Positions 13,364 to 25,059 of a stretch of 64,000 bases of DNA are shown in pieces. Both the position numbers and the translations under genes were made by a program. The notes beneath the pieces were generated by a model that was given only the letters and a program-made list of their open reading frames with translations, made no database searches and was not told the DNA's origin. Source of the stretch: Phaseolus vulgaris (taxonomy: Eukaryota; Streptophyta; Magnoliopsida; Fabales; Fabaceae); contig NC_023759.2 of NCBI RefSeq assembly GCF_000499845.2, forward strand, positions 35,588,464 through 35,652,463, read 5' to 3'. Positions within the stretch are counted from its first letter, which is position 1. Every line of letters begins with the position of its first letter.

Positions 13364-13826
13364 GAATCTAGCACTTTCACACACACCATAGGAATGGACA
13401 AAATTGATTTTAAATTAATATATGTGCTAGCAGAACTAACAAGTGACTTGTTTTTACCCATATAAACCTTATTCATGGGATCTCCAATCACAAAGGTTGG
13501 GTTTCCATCACTTGTTTGTTTGCAAGTGGCTTAAGTCCCATTCCCCTCGATGTTTCTAAAATCATTTTTCTCCTTAGGGGTTTTGTCAGAGGATGTACCT
13601 CTCAAGTATTTCATGAGTCTTGCAAGCGCATTCCAATGATCATGACTAGGACATTAAGTATACCTACTCAATCTACCTACTGCATAAGCAATATCTGGTC
13701 TAGAAAAGCTCATTAAATGCAATAAGCTCTCAATTATCTGGGCATACTGAGTTTGAGAAATAGATTCTCCTCTGTTTTTCTTTAATTTAGAGTTAGCATC
13801 ATAAGGGGTACTCACTGACTTAAAGT
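13364..13826 (-). pseudogene. F pol C-terminal remnant (RT end, deleted RNase H)
   Basis: Reading downward from 13826, the frame gives the end of copia RT (STPYDANSKLKKNRGES, then SRPDIAYAVGRLSRYT followed by a stop). The sequence then jumps from MKYLRGT to LTKPLRRKM, so the RNase H core is deleted. The natural pol stop follows near 13491. It continues the RT fragment that lies beyond unit D at 20866-21128. Confidence 0.8.
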
Positions 13827-14956
13827 TGTTAGAATATATGACTTTAAACTAGAGGGGGGAAGGGGGTGAATTGTTTAAAGAGAGTTTTCGCAAACTTTTC
13901 GGCCTTGAATGAAATTACTTCAAGAAAACCTTGATTAAGAAATCAGTTTTTCAAAACATAAAGCAAAAGGCACAACACTAGTAAAAACAATCGGTTGTTT
14001 TACCGAAACAATCGGTTGTTTATACCAGTTAACAAATATCAAAACTGAATTTAAAGAGTTAGGGATAGAGAGAATGCACACAAATGTTTATACTGGTTCA
14101 CTCCAAATCCAGAGCTACATTCAGTCTTCTCAGAAACCCTGAGGAAATCCACTAAGCAATCACAACTTGATCACTTACACCACAACCAAGAAAGTGACCT
14201 TGAACACCTCAAGACACACACTCTTCTTGCTGATCTTGATCCCCTCAAGAACACACAACCAATCTCAGCAAACACAGAAACGAAAACTTGTTTCACAGAG
14301 TACAAGGATTACACTTGTTACAGAAGATAATATGAAATCAATACAAGCAGAATCCTATTCCACAAACTTTGATCAATCACAAACTTTCAGCAATCTCAGC
14401 TCTTTGAAAAACTCAAACTCTTAGCAAAAAACTTGTAAAAGATTGATTCTCAAATTTGTTTTTCTGAATATATTCAAAGATGTAGTTTGTTATCAAATCT
14501 TAACAAACTCTTAAATTGCATTAAAAGATTGGTCAAAGCATTCTATGACTGGAGCGTAAGCAGTTAAATCATTTAAAGCTCAGTCAAAGATAAAACAGTT
14601 TTTCTGTTATGGTCCCAAAACAAACAATCGGTTGTTTCCTTGAATCAATAAGTTGTTTTGGTTCTAACAGTTCAACCATTTGAAAAACAGTTTTCAATCT
14701 TTTCTCAAAACATCTAAGTATAAACAATCGGTTGTTTTGATAAAACAATCGGTTGTTTTAACTTAGTTTGAAAACATTTTTCTTTCACAAAGATTGAGAA
14801 TGCCTATGCTTTAGATTCGATCAAGGGGTGGATTACAACACTCAAACTACCCCAGAACTAGACTAAACCAGCACAGCAGCAACAAGCACAGCCAAGGCTT
14901 CAACATCCTTCAAAGGGTTTGGATTCTTCAAAGCTTGAACACCACTTGGTTTAACA
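13827..14956 (-). repeat. 3' LTR of unit D
   Basis: The 1130-bp LTR begins TGTTAGAATATATG and ends GGTTTAACA on the plus strand. It is closely similar to the LTRs of element C. It contains three pairs of the 16-bp palindrome AAACAATCGGTTGTTT or variants (13984-14022, 14623-14665, 14720-14760). A G-run near 13853 on the plus strand is a C-run near the LTR 3' end in element orientation. Confidence 0.85.
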
Positions 14957-14972
14957 ATCTCCCCCTATTTGA
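14957..14972 (-). promoter_or_regulatory. Polypurine tract of unit D (primary)
   Basis: On the minus strand a purine-rich AAATAGGGGGAGAT directly abuts the LTR, the expected primer for plus-strand DNA synthesis. Two more copies of the same context lie upstream, near 15234-15260 and 16105-16134. Confidence 0.75.
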
Positions 14973-15105
14973 TGAAGACAAATCCTTGGTGCTTGTGTTT
15001 GATTTGATAGAATCTGAAGCAGTACCTGAAAAAATAGCATTTATACTATGCAATGCTTCTTACAGCAGCAGGTTAGATTTTTATATATTCAAGGCATAAA
15101 ACATG

Positions 15106-15146
15106 ATAAACAATCTGTTGTTTACACGAAACAATCGGTTGTTTTT
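15106..15146. repeat. Paired palindrome motif in the spacer of unit D
   Basis: Two variants of AAACAATCGGTTGTTT are spaced about 21 bp centre to centre. Other pairs or single copies in unit D lie at 16214-16257, 17902-17921 (single), 18400-18443 (inside gag), 20172-20190 (single) and 20577-20618. Confidence 0.85.
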
Positions 15147-15233
15147 ATCAGCAGCAGCAAAAAACACTTTTATATCAAAGATTTTAACAAATTATACAGT
15201 ATTAGATAAAGATATACAAGAACCAATTAATTA

Positions 15234-15260
15234 TGCCCCTATTTGTCTTCACAAATAGAC
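15234..15260 (-). repeat. Extra polypurine-tract copy, 3' side of the RNase H insert
   Basis: On the minus strand this is a copy of the context TGTGAAGACAAATAGGGG, which recurs at 16105-16134. The two copies flank the misplaced pol fragment. Confidence 0.75.
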
Positions 15261-15282
15261 TTTAGCATGTATCAAAACAAAT

Positions 15283-16095
15283 TTAGGAGAGATTATTAAG
15301 ATCAAGGATACCTAACTCTTTTCTTAAGAAGAAAAACCTATCTTTTGGTAAAGGTTTTGTGAAGATGTCAGCTAACTGCAATTTGGTCTCCACAAACTTC
15401 ACTTCACAGTTCCCATTGTTTACATGATCCCTGATGAAATGATGCCTTATCTCAATATGTTTAGTCCTTGAGTGCTGAATCTGATTTTTGGTAAGATTGA
15501 TGGCACTTGTGTTATCACACATCAAAGGAACCTTGCTGATTTGTAATCCAAAGTCTGCAAGTTGTTGTTTGAGCCACAGAATCTGTGCACAACAGCTTCC
15601 AGCAACAATGTATTCAACCTCAGCAGTAGAGAGAGCAACACATGCTTGCTTCTTGCTATGCCATGAGATTAGGCTTGAGCCAAGAAGGTGGCAAGTGCCA
15701 CTTGTGCTCTTTCTATCTAGCTTGCAACCTGCAAAGTCAGAATCTGAATAACCAATTAAATGAATTTGAGAGTGAAAAGGATACGATAATCCAACAGATG
15801 ATGTTCCTTTGAGATATTTCAGAATTCTTTTTGCAGCTTTGAAGTGTGACTCTTTAGGATTTGCTTGATATCCTTCACTTAGACACACCGCAAACATGAT
15901 GTCCGGCCTACTAGCTGTTAGATAAAGCAAAGATCCAATCAATCCTCTGTATTTTGTTTGATCTACACCCTTTCCAGCAGCATCCGCATCCATGTAACAA
16001 CTTGATGGCATTGGAGTGCTTGATTCTTTGCAACTCTCCATTTCAAATTTCTTGAGAATCTCCTTGCAATACTTTGATTGACTTGAGACAACACA
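15283..16095 (-). pseudogene. Pol 3' fragment (end of RT and RNase H) misplaced after the third ORF
   Basis: The open frame 16041-15283 (252 residues) plus a short upstream extension encodes the end of copia RT (SQSKYCKEILKKFEM) and RNase H. RNase H landmarks are YSDSDFAGCKLDRKS, ALSTAEVEY and CDNTSAINLTKN. It closely resembles the C-terminus of the element A pol. Protease, integrase and most of RT are absent. In element A this region comes before the third ORF; here it comes after it and lies between two polypurine-tract copies. It appears translatable but incomplete. Confidence 0.85.
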
Positions 16096-16104
16096 AATAC
16101 CATA

Positions 16105-16134
16105 TTCTCCCCCTATTTGTCTTCACAAATAGAT
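16105..16134 (-). repeat. Extra polypurine-tract copy, 5' side of the RNase H insert
   Basis: The plus strand reads CTCCCCCTATTTGTCTTCAC. This is the same motif as at 15234-15260 and at 50912-50930 in element C. Confidence 0.75.
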
Positions 16135-16256
16135 TCTAGGAAGAGATTAAGAAGAATAGTTCAAAATAAAGCAATACAAATATAGAGAGAACAACAAAGC
16201 CTTGACTTTCAAGCTTAACAATCAGTTGTTTCGAGAAATCAACCGGTTGTTTTTCT

Positions 16257-17470
16257 TCAGTCTTCTTTTCCATACTGCAGCTCAAAAATTTGATTCTGAG
16301 CATCTTCAATCTGTTCATCAAGAGTTTGAAAATGTGTATCCATGCTTTGAAATCTATTATCGAAGTCTTGAAAGTTTGAAACACAAAGATCATGAAGATT
16401 CCTTTGATTTTCCACAAAGCCATCTAGCCTATTCACCATGTAACTCTCAAAGGAAGACATTGACAGAGTCTTATCTCCTTGATGTCCAACACTTATCCCA
16501 GCACCAAAATCAGTAGCAGGTTGTTCTGCATTTAGAATATCCATATCAGCACCTTCAACATCTTCTTGATCTTCTTCACCATGTTCAACATGAAGGCCAC
16601 TTGAGGAACCACCTTGTTCACCATCCTTACTCACCCATTTTCCATTGATCTCGGTAAAACCCATCTTGCTTAGTGATCCATTGTTCACTTCAAAGGTTGA
16701 CTACACCAACTCAGATGTTTCACCCTCAAAATTCACTTCAAATAATGTAAGAATTTAGAAATCAAGATAGCATAAGGGTAATGATAATCACTTTACCTTA
16801 TAGATTTTTTTGCATATGCTCCTTGATGATATGAATCCAATTAATTTTGACTTTGTTCATTATGCAGTATATGTAGACAAGATCTTCCTCAATTGGAACA
16901 AAATGGTTGCTTCCTCTTGGTGCTAGAATCCAAGTGACAAAGAGAGCCAACAATCTTTCATTTAATTTCAGCCCTCCAACCGAGCAAGTTCTTACTTGTG
17001 CATGAGGATTCTTCAAACAACTTTTGTAATATTGAATTTTTTTGAAGTCTTCCACCACACCAATGTTCCCTTTGTTGATTCTCAACCCAACATACTTTAG
17101 GCCAGTCACAGCAGCCCACACCTCATGAGTGATCTCCATATCCACACCCTTGACATGAGAAACAAGATTGTTACCTTCAAATTTTAAGTTGGTGTAGAAA
17201 ACCCGAATAAGATCTGGATAGATGTTTCCTTTCATCTCCAAGAACCTCTTCAATAACTGTTCTTTGAGAAGCCTTCTCACATCATCCAACTTTTGACTCT
17301 TCAACCAACTAAAATAGACAACTTTTGGGTTGTTTATCACTTTTCTACTTGTTTCAAAGCGATATTTCTCAATCAATTCATTGTCTTCTGAAAACCATCC
17401 CTCAAGACGTCCTCCTGATCTCATAGCCTTGGTTTTAATCCTTTTTTTATGTTGGAGGAGTGGAATCCAT
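16257..17470 (-). pseudogene. Third ORF of unit D (plant transposon protein / 'envelope-like'), broken
   Basis: This aligns with the intact 400-residue ORF of element C. Shared landmarks include GGRLEGWFS, GNIYPDLIRVFYTNL, SHVKGVDMEITHEVWA and a C-terminal coiled-coil-like segment. The frame breaks soon after the original ATG (17470), where a stop follows five residues later. It breaks again between about 16798 and 16688. Two long open pieces remain, 17565-16798 (read through from another frame upstream of the ATG) and 16688-16257. A TATA-like box lies about 106 bp upstream of the ATG. Confidence 0.8.
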
Positions 17471-17568
17471 GAAATCAGAATGAGAAAAAGCACACACAAA
17501 GAAGAGTATGAGATGCAGCAAACGATGAGCCAATGGGTTGTTTTTGTGAAGGAAAACAGTTGCATAGG

Positions 17569-17578
17569 GTTTTATAGC
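17569..17578 (-). promoter_or_regulatory. TATA-like box upstream of the third ORF of unit D
   Basis: The minus strand reads TTTTGCTATAAAACC, with the TATA T at 17576, about 106 bp before the ATG at 17470. Similar boxes occupy the same position in elements A and C. Confidence 0.5.
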
Positions 17579-18234
17579 AAAACAAAATCCATGTTTGATC
17601 CTTTGGTTGAAGTGGGTTTCAGTCTTCAAGGTAGAAATCTGGTCCAACTTTTGCACAGAAAAACGTCAGCCTAGAGCAGAAAATCACATGGTCAGCACAT
17701 GTGACTTTGACTAGACATAAAGGCACTTGAATTTCCAAGATATAGAATATATTCCTTTATGACAAGAAGTAACCTCCTTCAGAACCAAATCAGACTTTCA
17801 TGACTGCTTTATTGACTCAAAATTTCTTTAAGATTGAAATCTATTAAAAGATAGAATTAATAAAGAAATTAAATCTATTTATGAAGTGCTGTCAGAGAAG
17901 AAACAATTGGTTGTTTTTCTGCAGCAGCAACAATGTATGAATTTTAAGCAAAAACAAAGAAGAGTTTAAAAAATGCAATTGTTCATATGCAAATGAAGAA
18001 TTTAATATGAATTTATAATATAAAAGCATAGACAAGGAAGGTCTTATCCTTTTTTCATGAAGTTCCTTCAATGAGTCATTGTTTGTGATCAAGAATGCTT
18101 CTTTTGGCTTTCAAGACATCTTGAACTGGTACATACCCTTAGTTCAGTTCCAGACACATTTCTTTTCTTCCAAAAGCTTGATCAGATAACTCAAGACTTC
18201 ATGCTTCTCTTAGTATCCCTACAACATAATGAAT

Positions 18235-19944
18235 TCAAGCAACAAGATTTGGTCCCCTTACAAATGTGGGTCCTTTTGATTCAGCTTTATCATTGGAAAC
18301 CTCACAACCTTTGGGAATCCATTTCAAAATACCTTTAGGAACATAATATTTCCTAATTTTACAGAATCTAACTGAGTGGCCTCTCTTCATGCAGTAAAAG
18401 CATGTAACAACTGGTTGTTTCGATCTTTCAATCGGTTGTTTTTCTGGCACTTTTGAAAAAGGCTTTGAAATCCCATTTTTCTTGTTTTGAGGATAAAACC
18501 CCAAACTAGATTTTTCAAAAACACATTTTGGGATGCCAAGACAGTTTCAAAGTTGGATTTACCCTTTGAAAGTTTATCCACAATTCTTACAAGATAGTGA
18601 ACCTTACTCTCAAGAGTTTTACAATTTTTACAAATCTTGGAGTCACTCAAGTAAGAAGAATTTTTGCAATGCATTTCAAGTTTTTCAAAATCAATTTTTG
18701 ACTTTTCCAAATCTTCTTCAAGAGTCTTGACTTTGTTTTCAAGCCAGTTATTCAACCCTTTCAACCGGTTGTTTGAGAGAGCCAATTGGTTAGCTTCTTC
18801 ATGAGTTTCTTTAAAAGCTTGAAGTAATTGGCTATAATTTTCAGCACTTAAGGAAGCACAATAACTTACAATGCTTGAGCTGCTTGAATCATCATATGCT
18901 TCTGCCATTAAACATAGATTGACTTTTTCATCTTCACTTGATGAGGAGCTTGATGAAGAGACTTCATTTTCATCCCAAGCAATACATGCTCTTTTTGATT
19001 TCCCTTTCTTTTCCTTATTGCTTGACTTCTTTTCCTTGCCTTCTTTATTTGGGCAATCAGCTTTTATATGCCCTTGTTCTCCACAACCAAAGCAAGTATA
19101 ATTGTTAGAATTGAAATCACTAGTTTTCTTGTTTCCATACCTTTCTTTGTTGGATTCCTTGTTGTGGTTTCTCTTCAAGAATTTGCTGAACTTTTTGAAC
19201 AACAAGCTAAGATTTTCTTCCTCACTTTCATCACTTGAGTCTTGCTTATTCTTGTGCTTGGCAGCTTTCAAGGAAATGTTCCTCACATGCTTGTCTTCAC
19301 TTTCTTGAACATTGAGTCTATTCATCTCCAACTCATGTTCTCTAAGCTTTCCAAACAAGGAGGTTGTAGTCAAAGATGTTAAGTCCTTTGATTCAGAGAT
19401 TTCCGTGACTTTAGGTTGCCAAGATCTATCAAGACACTTGAGAATCTTGATGTTTAGCTCCTCTTTGTCAAAGGTTTTTCCAAGACTCATTAGATGGTTG
19501 ATGATGTGAGTGAATCTCTTTTGTACTTCAACAATCGATTCTCCTTTGAGCATTCTAAACATCTCATACTCTTTTATTAGAGTATGTTTCCTTGCTCTCT
19601 TCACATCATTTGTTCCTTCATGGGTGACTTCTAGAGTATCCCACATTTCCTTAGCCGATGCACATTGTGAGATCCTGAAAAATTCATCCGAATTCAAAGC
19701 AGAGGTTATGATATTCTTGGAAATACAATCAAACTTAGCCTTTTTATTTTCAGCATCAGTCCATTGGGACCATGGTTTTTCAATAGAAGATCCATCCTTT
19801 TCAAATTTAGGAATAAAAGGGTCATTTTCAATTGCATCCCAAATTCCTTTATCAAGGGATTCAACAAAGATTTTCATTCTAACCACAAAACAAAGGTGGC
19901 CTGTTAATTGAGGCACCCTCCCCAAAAGGTAGTTTTTCAGCCAT
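18235..19944 (-). pseudogene. Gag of unit D, broken
   Basis: From the ATG at 19944 the sequence encodes the copia Gag (DUF4219/UBN2 type) start MAEKLPFGEG. A deletion of a few codons near 19895 shifts the frame. A long frame then runs from about 19925 to 18387 with the first zinc knuckle CFGCGEQGHIKADC near 19095. Another shift near 18500 leads to the second knuckle CFYCMKRGHSVRFC and the stop at 18235. A palindrome pair lies inside the coding region just before the second knuckle, where element A has none. The protein would have packaged element RNA into virus-like particles. Confidence 0.85.
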
Positions 19945-20004
19945 AGAAAAATGTTTTAGGATCAAACTTGAATATTTTTCAAGTACCAAGTTGTTGATGC
20001 CAAT

Positions 20005-20802
20005 TGTTAGAATATATGGCCTTAAACGAGAGGGGGGGGGGGGGGGGGAGGTGAATTGTTTAAGAGAGGGTTTTGAAAACTTTTTCAGGTTTAACAAAAT
20101 TCTTTGTGTGAATCCAAAACAAGAATCAAGTTAGTCAAGAATGTAAGCAATAAAACAACAAAACAACAGAAAAACAATCGGTTGTTTATACCAGTAAAGA
20201 TTAAAACAAAATTTAAATGAGTTTAAAGTAAGAGAGAGATACACCAACAATTTATATTGGTTCACTCTTAAGCCAAGAGTTACATCCAGTCCCCAGAAAA
20301 TCATTGGGTAATTCACTAAGTAATCAAACCAGATTACAACACAGAGACCACCAAAGTGGTGACCTTGAACCCTTCAAGAAACACACTCCCTTTGGCAAAA
20401 CACACCAAGAGTATTGATCTTGACCACCTCAAGAGCACACAACGCTCCTTGGCAACACAACACCATCAATACAGTAGGTTGAGAAAGGATTACACTTGTT
20501 CACAGTACAAACTGAAAATAAATATAATTGTAATCCTATTCCACTCTCTTTGAACCTTTTCAAAACACCTAAGAGTAAAACAACCGATTGATTCGACAAA
20601 ACAACAGGTTGTTTTTCACTTAGTTGGAAAAACACTTTATTTTCTAAAAGGTTTTAAATCACATCAGTTTTAGATTCAACAAAAGAGTGGATCACATTCT
20701 ATTCTATCCAGATCCCTCCCTAAACACACCAGCAACAGCAGCCTTGTACCAAACACTTTGGATTTGGATTCTTCAAAGCACTTGATCACTCTTGATCAAC
20801 AA
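20005..20802 (-). repeat. Right LTR of unit D (diverged, shortened)
   Basis: The plus strand begins TGTTAGAATATATGG and ends CTTGATCAACA, then an ATCTCCCCCTATTTGATGAAG polypurine context follows. It serves as the 5' LTR for the gag to its left. It is also the 3' LTR for the internal tail to its right. It is about 330 bp shorter than the left LTR and clearly diverged, so the two are probably not from one insertion. A long G-run lies at about 20033-20049. Confidence 0.8.
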
Positions 20803-20866
20803 TCTCCCCCTATTTGATGAAGACAAATCCCTGGTTGCTTGTGTTGATCTTGATTGAATATGAAAC
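20803..20866 (-). mobile_element. 3' internal tail of a second Sirevirus-like copy
   Basis: This 64-bp stretch matches the sequence that precedes the 3' LTR inside elements C and D (polypurine tract and GATCAACACAAGCAACCAGG type sequence). It joins directly to copia F RT after the residues ICLY. It marks a tandem or recombined copy whose remaining internal region is lost. Confidence 0.75.
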
Positions 20867-22817
20867 TATACAAACATATAATGACATATTCACCATTTTT
20901 AGATCTAGAATACACACATTTATAAGCATCATTGGTAGAAAAACCTTCACAAAGTAAAACATTGTTAAGTTTTTCATGCCATTGTTTTGGTGTTTGTTTC
21001 AAACCATACAAAGATTTTAAAAGTTTGCATACTTTTTCCTTTTGATCTGGAATTAAACATCCTTCAGGTTGAGTCATATAAATTTCCTCTTCTAGTTCAC
21101 CATTCAAAAAGGCTGTTTTAACATCCATTTGGTGAATTACTAACTTAAAGGATAAATGCTAAGGCTAGCAACACACAGATACAGGAAATCCTAGTAACAT
21201 GTGCAAAAGTATCAAAGTAATCTATGTTATGTTTTTTAGTAAAACCTTTAGCTACTAATTTTGCCTTATATTTCCCTATGGATCCATCAGGATGGTACTT
21301 CTTCTTAAAGATCCACTTACAACCAATGGGTTTTTCTTAATTGAATCAAGCCCAGTTTTAATGGCCTTATCCCAATGTTTGGCATCAGGAGCACTAGTAG
21401 CTTCTAAAAAACTTATTGGATCATTCTCAACTAGATAAGTGTAAAAGTCATCTCCAAATGATGTTTCCTTTCTCTGTCTTTTACTCCTCCTAACATCCTC
21501 ACTCAAGGCATCACTAACACTATCTATAGGTTGTTCAGATGTACCATTACTCTTTAGAGGATAGACGTGTTCAAAGAACTCGGTGGTTTTCGTCTCTGCT
21601 ATAGTGTTACATTCAATTATCACTATTAAGAACTAAAAACCTATAGGCAACACTATGTTCTGGATATCCTAAGAACATACAATCTGATGTTTTAGATCCT
21701 ATTTTCCTTTTCTTAGGATCAGGTAACATCACTTTAGCTAAACACCCTCGCACTCTTAGGTATTTTAGATTAGGTTGATAACCTTTCCACAACTCATAGG
21801 GTGTTTTATCAGTTTTCCTATGTGGTATCCTATTTTCAAAAAAAAAAACGTAGTAAGCAAAGATTCACCCCATAAATTATCAGGAGCATTAGAACTAATA
21901 AGCATGGTATTCATCATTTCTTTAAGAGTCCTATTTTTTCCTTTCAGCTACTCCATTAGACTCAGGTGAATACGGTGGGATTACTTCATGAATAATACCT
22001 TCTTATACACAATAATCATTAAATAAAACATATTCACCACCTTTATTTGATCTAATTCTTTTAATTTTCTTATTCAATTGATTTTCTACTTCCACTATAT
22101 AAGTTAAGAACATGTCCAAAGCTTCATCCTTATGTTTAATTAAATACACTTTGTGTATCTAGAAAAATCATCTATAAAAGTTACAAAATAATTTTTACCA
22201 CCTCTAGACATGGTTTGTTTTAAATCAATAAGGTCGGTATAAATTAAACCAAGAATTTCAGTTTGACGTTCTACAAAGTGACATGTTTTTTTCGTTATTT
22301 TAGATTCTACGCATACATCACATTTACTATTTTGTTTGTCATGCATGTTGATTAATCCTAGTCGTTTCAATTTCATAGCATACGAAGAATTCACATGTTC
22401 TAATCTAGCATGCCATATATCATACGAATCAACAATATAAGCAGAAGATTTAGATTCATTCATAATTTCATAAATGTTCAATACAAAAAGACCTTGATCG
22501 CAATATCCCTTCCCCACAAAAACAATGTTTTTTGTCATAACAATCTTTTCAGATTCAAATGATATTTTAACCCCACCTTTGCTTAGCAATGCCACAGAGA
22601 TCAAATTAACTCTAATTGATGGAACATGTAACACATCACTTAAAGCCAGATTTTTACCAAATATGAGCTTCAGAAGAACTTTTCCTTTTCCTAGGACTGG
22701 AGTTGTCCTGGAGTCACAAAGATAAACTTGTTCTTCTCCATCCCCCACACTTGTGTAGGAGGTAAATACATTCTGTTTGCACAAATTTATCTGATAGCCC
22801 CAGAGTCTACCACCCAT
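20866..22817 (-). pseudogene. F pol remnant: protease end, pre-integrase, integrase start, RT
   Basis: Reading downward, 22817-22140 gives the pre-integrase region with CDVCVESK and the integrase opening TDLIDLKQT...NYFVTFIDDFSRY. The rest of integrase is scrambled by frameshifts. The piece 21623-21276 covers the linker and RT start. The piece 21128-20866 gives the RT core MDVKTAFLNGELEEE and LYGLKQTPKQW, ending at ICLY where unit D begins. Many stops and shifts show long decay. Confidence 0.8.
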
Positions 22818-23779
22818 TTGCTCACATTTGTCACAAGATTTACTTGTGAAACGACTGCCACAATTGTATCTTCCCCTTCGGCTAGATTTTTCTTAAGAGG
22901 ATAATTGTTTTTGGCCCTATGTCTGCACTGAGGTGGATGATGACCTAGCTTTCCACATATAAAGCAGTTACCCTTTTTCTTGAAAGTGGGGTTAGTTCCA
23001 TAGGGACGAGATAATTTATTATTATATTTCTTTTTGTGATCAAATTTTTTCTCGTGCCTTTTTGGAACTAGTTTGTCTTCTACCACGTTTGCTTTGGTAG
23101 ACAAAGTTTTGGCCTTTGCAACATCACACTCCTTCCTGTTTGTGTCTTCGATGATGATGTGGGTGATCAGATCTGGTAGTGACATCTGTTTGTGTTTGTG
23201 CTTCAGTTGTTGTTTGTAATCCGTCCAAGATTGCGGAAGCTTTTCGATCAAGAGTTCGGACATGAATTCATCCGGCAAGGATATGCTTTCAGTTTTAATA
23301 TCTTCAATCAACTTGTGATATTCGTTTATCTGGATTTTGATGTCTTTGCCTTCGATCATCTCCCAGCGGTAGTAGCTTGAAATTATGAACCTTTGTCTGA
23401 TGATGTCTTCGGCAGTATATCCGAGGATAAAACAATCCCAAATATCTTTTGCATTCTTATAAGAAGCATAGATATCAAATAGATCGTTAGATAACACACT
23501 GAGTAAGGTGTGACGACATACCTTATTTGCATGGATCCAATCATCAACTTGTTTCGCAGTCGTGATTGAGTCGGGTTTAGAAGTTGTAAGTGCAAAAGAA
23601 ACTCCATACATGTCCAATAGGGTGGACATGCGTTCTTGCCAACATCAAAAATTCTGACCAGTGAAGACTTCAATTTTTGAGACATCCGAAAATGGTTTCA
23701 AAAAAATGGTTTGCGTTGCGGAAACCGTGTTTGATGTTTTTGGAGCAGCGTTGTTGGTTTTGTCTGTCGTGTCAACCAT
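22787..23779 (-). pseudogene. F gag remnant with zinc knuckle and protease motif
   Basis: The ATG at 23779 starts an N-terminus MVDTTDKTNN that meets a stop after about 45 residues. A 280-residue open frame resumes at 23629 with UBN2-type Gag sequence (TAKQVDDWIHANKVCRHTLL), a CCHC knuckle CFICGKLGHHPPQC and protease motif WVVDSGA at its end. Confidence 0.8.
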
Positions 23780-23792
23780 AAGTCCTTACGAT

Positions 23793-24391
23793 TGTAGTAA
23801 TCGAGGCTTTAAAAACGAACAATATTGATTTCCCGAGGCGTGAACGATCACTGTCCGAAAGGACTTATCTGTGGTGTATTGCACAAGTCCCCCAGGATAC
23901 AACAGGAACTTCCTGAAGATTTGCAAGGATCATAACTAGCAAGTTGCTCTTAAAATAGTAATAATCCAATAAACTCATAAATATTATAAATTAAAAAGAA
24001 TAAAAGTGAAGAGGAAAGGAGAAGTGCACGGTGAGTGTTGTGAGGAAGATGAAGAGGAGAAGGATGCGCAGTAAGCCAGTGTGTTTGAGCATTCTCGTGC
24101 CTCTTATTTATAGGCAAGGAGAGAAACTCAAAACCCACGAAAAAGGGGAGATGGAGAATGTTGTTCCGGCGGTTCGGAGGTGACACTGGAGACGCACCGG
24201 AAATGGTGGAAGACCGTGGAACAGGTCTTGCAACGTTCTAAAAAGTCCCTTTCAAACTCAAAGGCACGAACTTGAAAGAGAAAACAAGTGGAGAAACGGA
24301 TTGCTGGAAAAAACGGAGGAGATCCTGCGGTGTCCGTCGATCTACAACGACTTTGAGGAACGTGCACTGCAACGGTTCACTTTCTTCTTCA
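23793..24391 (-). repeat. 5' LTR of copia element F
   Basis: It aligns with 12743-13363 and has TG..CA ends. A TATA box CTATAAATAAGAG on the minus strand near 24105-24115 marks the probable transcription start. The two LTRs differ at many positions, so the insertion is old relative to A and C. Confidence 0.85.
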
Positions 24392-25059
24392 ATATATAAA
24401 TAACGTAGATTTATAACAATATCGTGGATGAACATTCCTGCAACAGTGGCCATGTGGTGTGCTTCGTGGAAAAAATCCAGTAAAAGAATAAGACTGACAA
24501 TTTTAGAAATGTAAGTCTAAGACTCTAAATTTTTAATCTTAAATTATATAATTTTTTTTATATTTTTTATTATATGTAAAGATAAAAATGAAAAACAAAA
24601 TTCAAATGTTTGAACTGAAAAGTAAAAACGTAAGGTTAAATAAATTTTTGGTATCTCTAAATTTGTATTTTTAACAACCAATATTTAGTAAATATGTTAA
24701 TTTGATCTTAAAATTATTCATTATGCTGCTTTAAATTTATAATGTTGACGTACTAACTTTGATAGTGTCACATGCTATCATACCTTCAAAAAACATTACA
24801 AAAATATCACAATCAACATTGTTAATTTAAGAGAAAAAAACTTGATATTTATCAAAAATACAAAATATTTGTAAATTTTATAGGTGTATAAAAAGTTTAT
24901 TTAACCCTAAAGTCTAATATACACATAAAATAAAAAATTTATCTAAAAGTGTGTAAACTAATATTTTTTAATAGGGCTTTTCCTTTACCGTATAATTAAA
25001 ATGTCATTTTCAATAATCTTTCATTTTTTCTTGTCACATTCTTAGACATTTTTAGGCAT
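24392..25059. other. AT-rich spacer between elements F and B
   Basis: No coding or RNA feature is recognised. It should include the 3' flank or the decayed LTR of element B, but no LTR partner could be matched near 39-40 kb. Confidence 0.5.

Larger units (their letters stand above)
13827..20866 (-). mobile_element. Sirevirus-like non-autonomous unit D (gag + third ORF, no pol in place)
   Basis: On the minus strand the order is LTR (20802-20005), degenerate primer site, broken gag (19944-18235), spacer, broken third ORF (17470-16257), a pol 3' fragment with RNase H (about 16095-15283), polypurine tracts and LTR (14956-13827). Gag and the third ORF are separated by only about 0.7 kb, with no protease, integrase or RT. 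The two LTRs are not good sisters (about 800 against 1130 bp). The right LTR is followed by the 3' tail of another copy (20803-20866), so no clean insertion boundary or target duplication exists on that side. Confidence 0.75.
12743..24391 (-). mobile_element. Copia-type retrotransposon F, decayed and interrupted by unit D
   Basis: Related LTRs lie at 12743-13363 (3') and 23793-24391 (5'). Between them, on the minus strand, are a gag start (23779 downward), protease motif VVDSGA, pre-integrase zinc finger and integrase start, reverse transcriptase, and the pol C-terminus. Unit D (13827-20866) lies inside the reverse transcriptase, and roughly 80 codons of RT are missing at that junction. RNase H is internally deleted near 13570. 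No matching target duplication was found (TATAT against AATAA on the minus strand). The tRNA primer site is not recognisable, because gag starts only 14 bp inside the 5' LTR. Confidence 0.8.

Noticed and set aside
13980..14022. Palindrome repeats considered as a CRISPR-like array
   Set aside because: This is plant nuclear DNA, the units occur in pairs with near-constant short spacing and no unique spacers, and they belong to retroelements.
13867..14424. Short ORFs within the LTRs of C and D
   Set aside because: They are not conserved between sister or related LTRs and cross motif repeats; no protein similarity is apparent.
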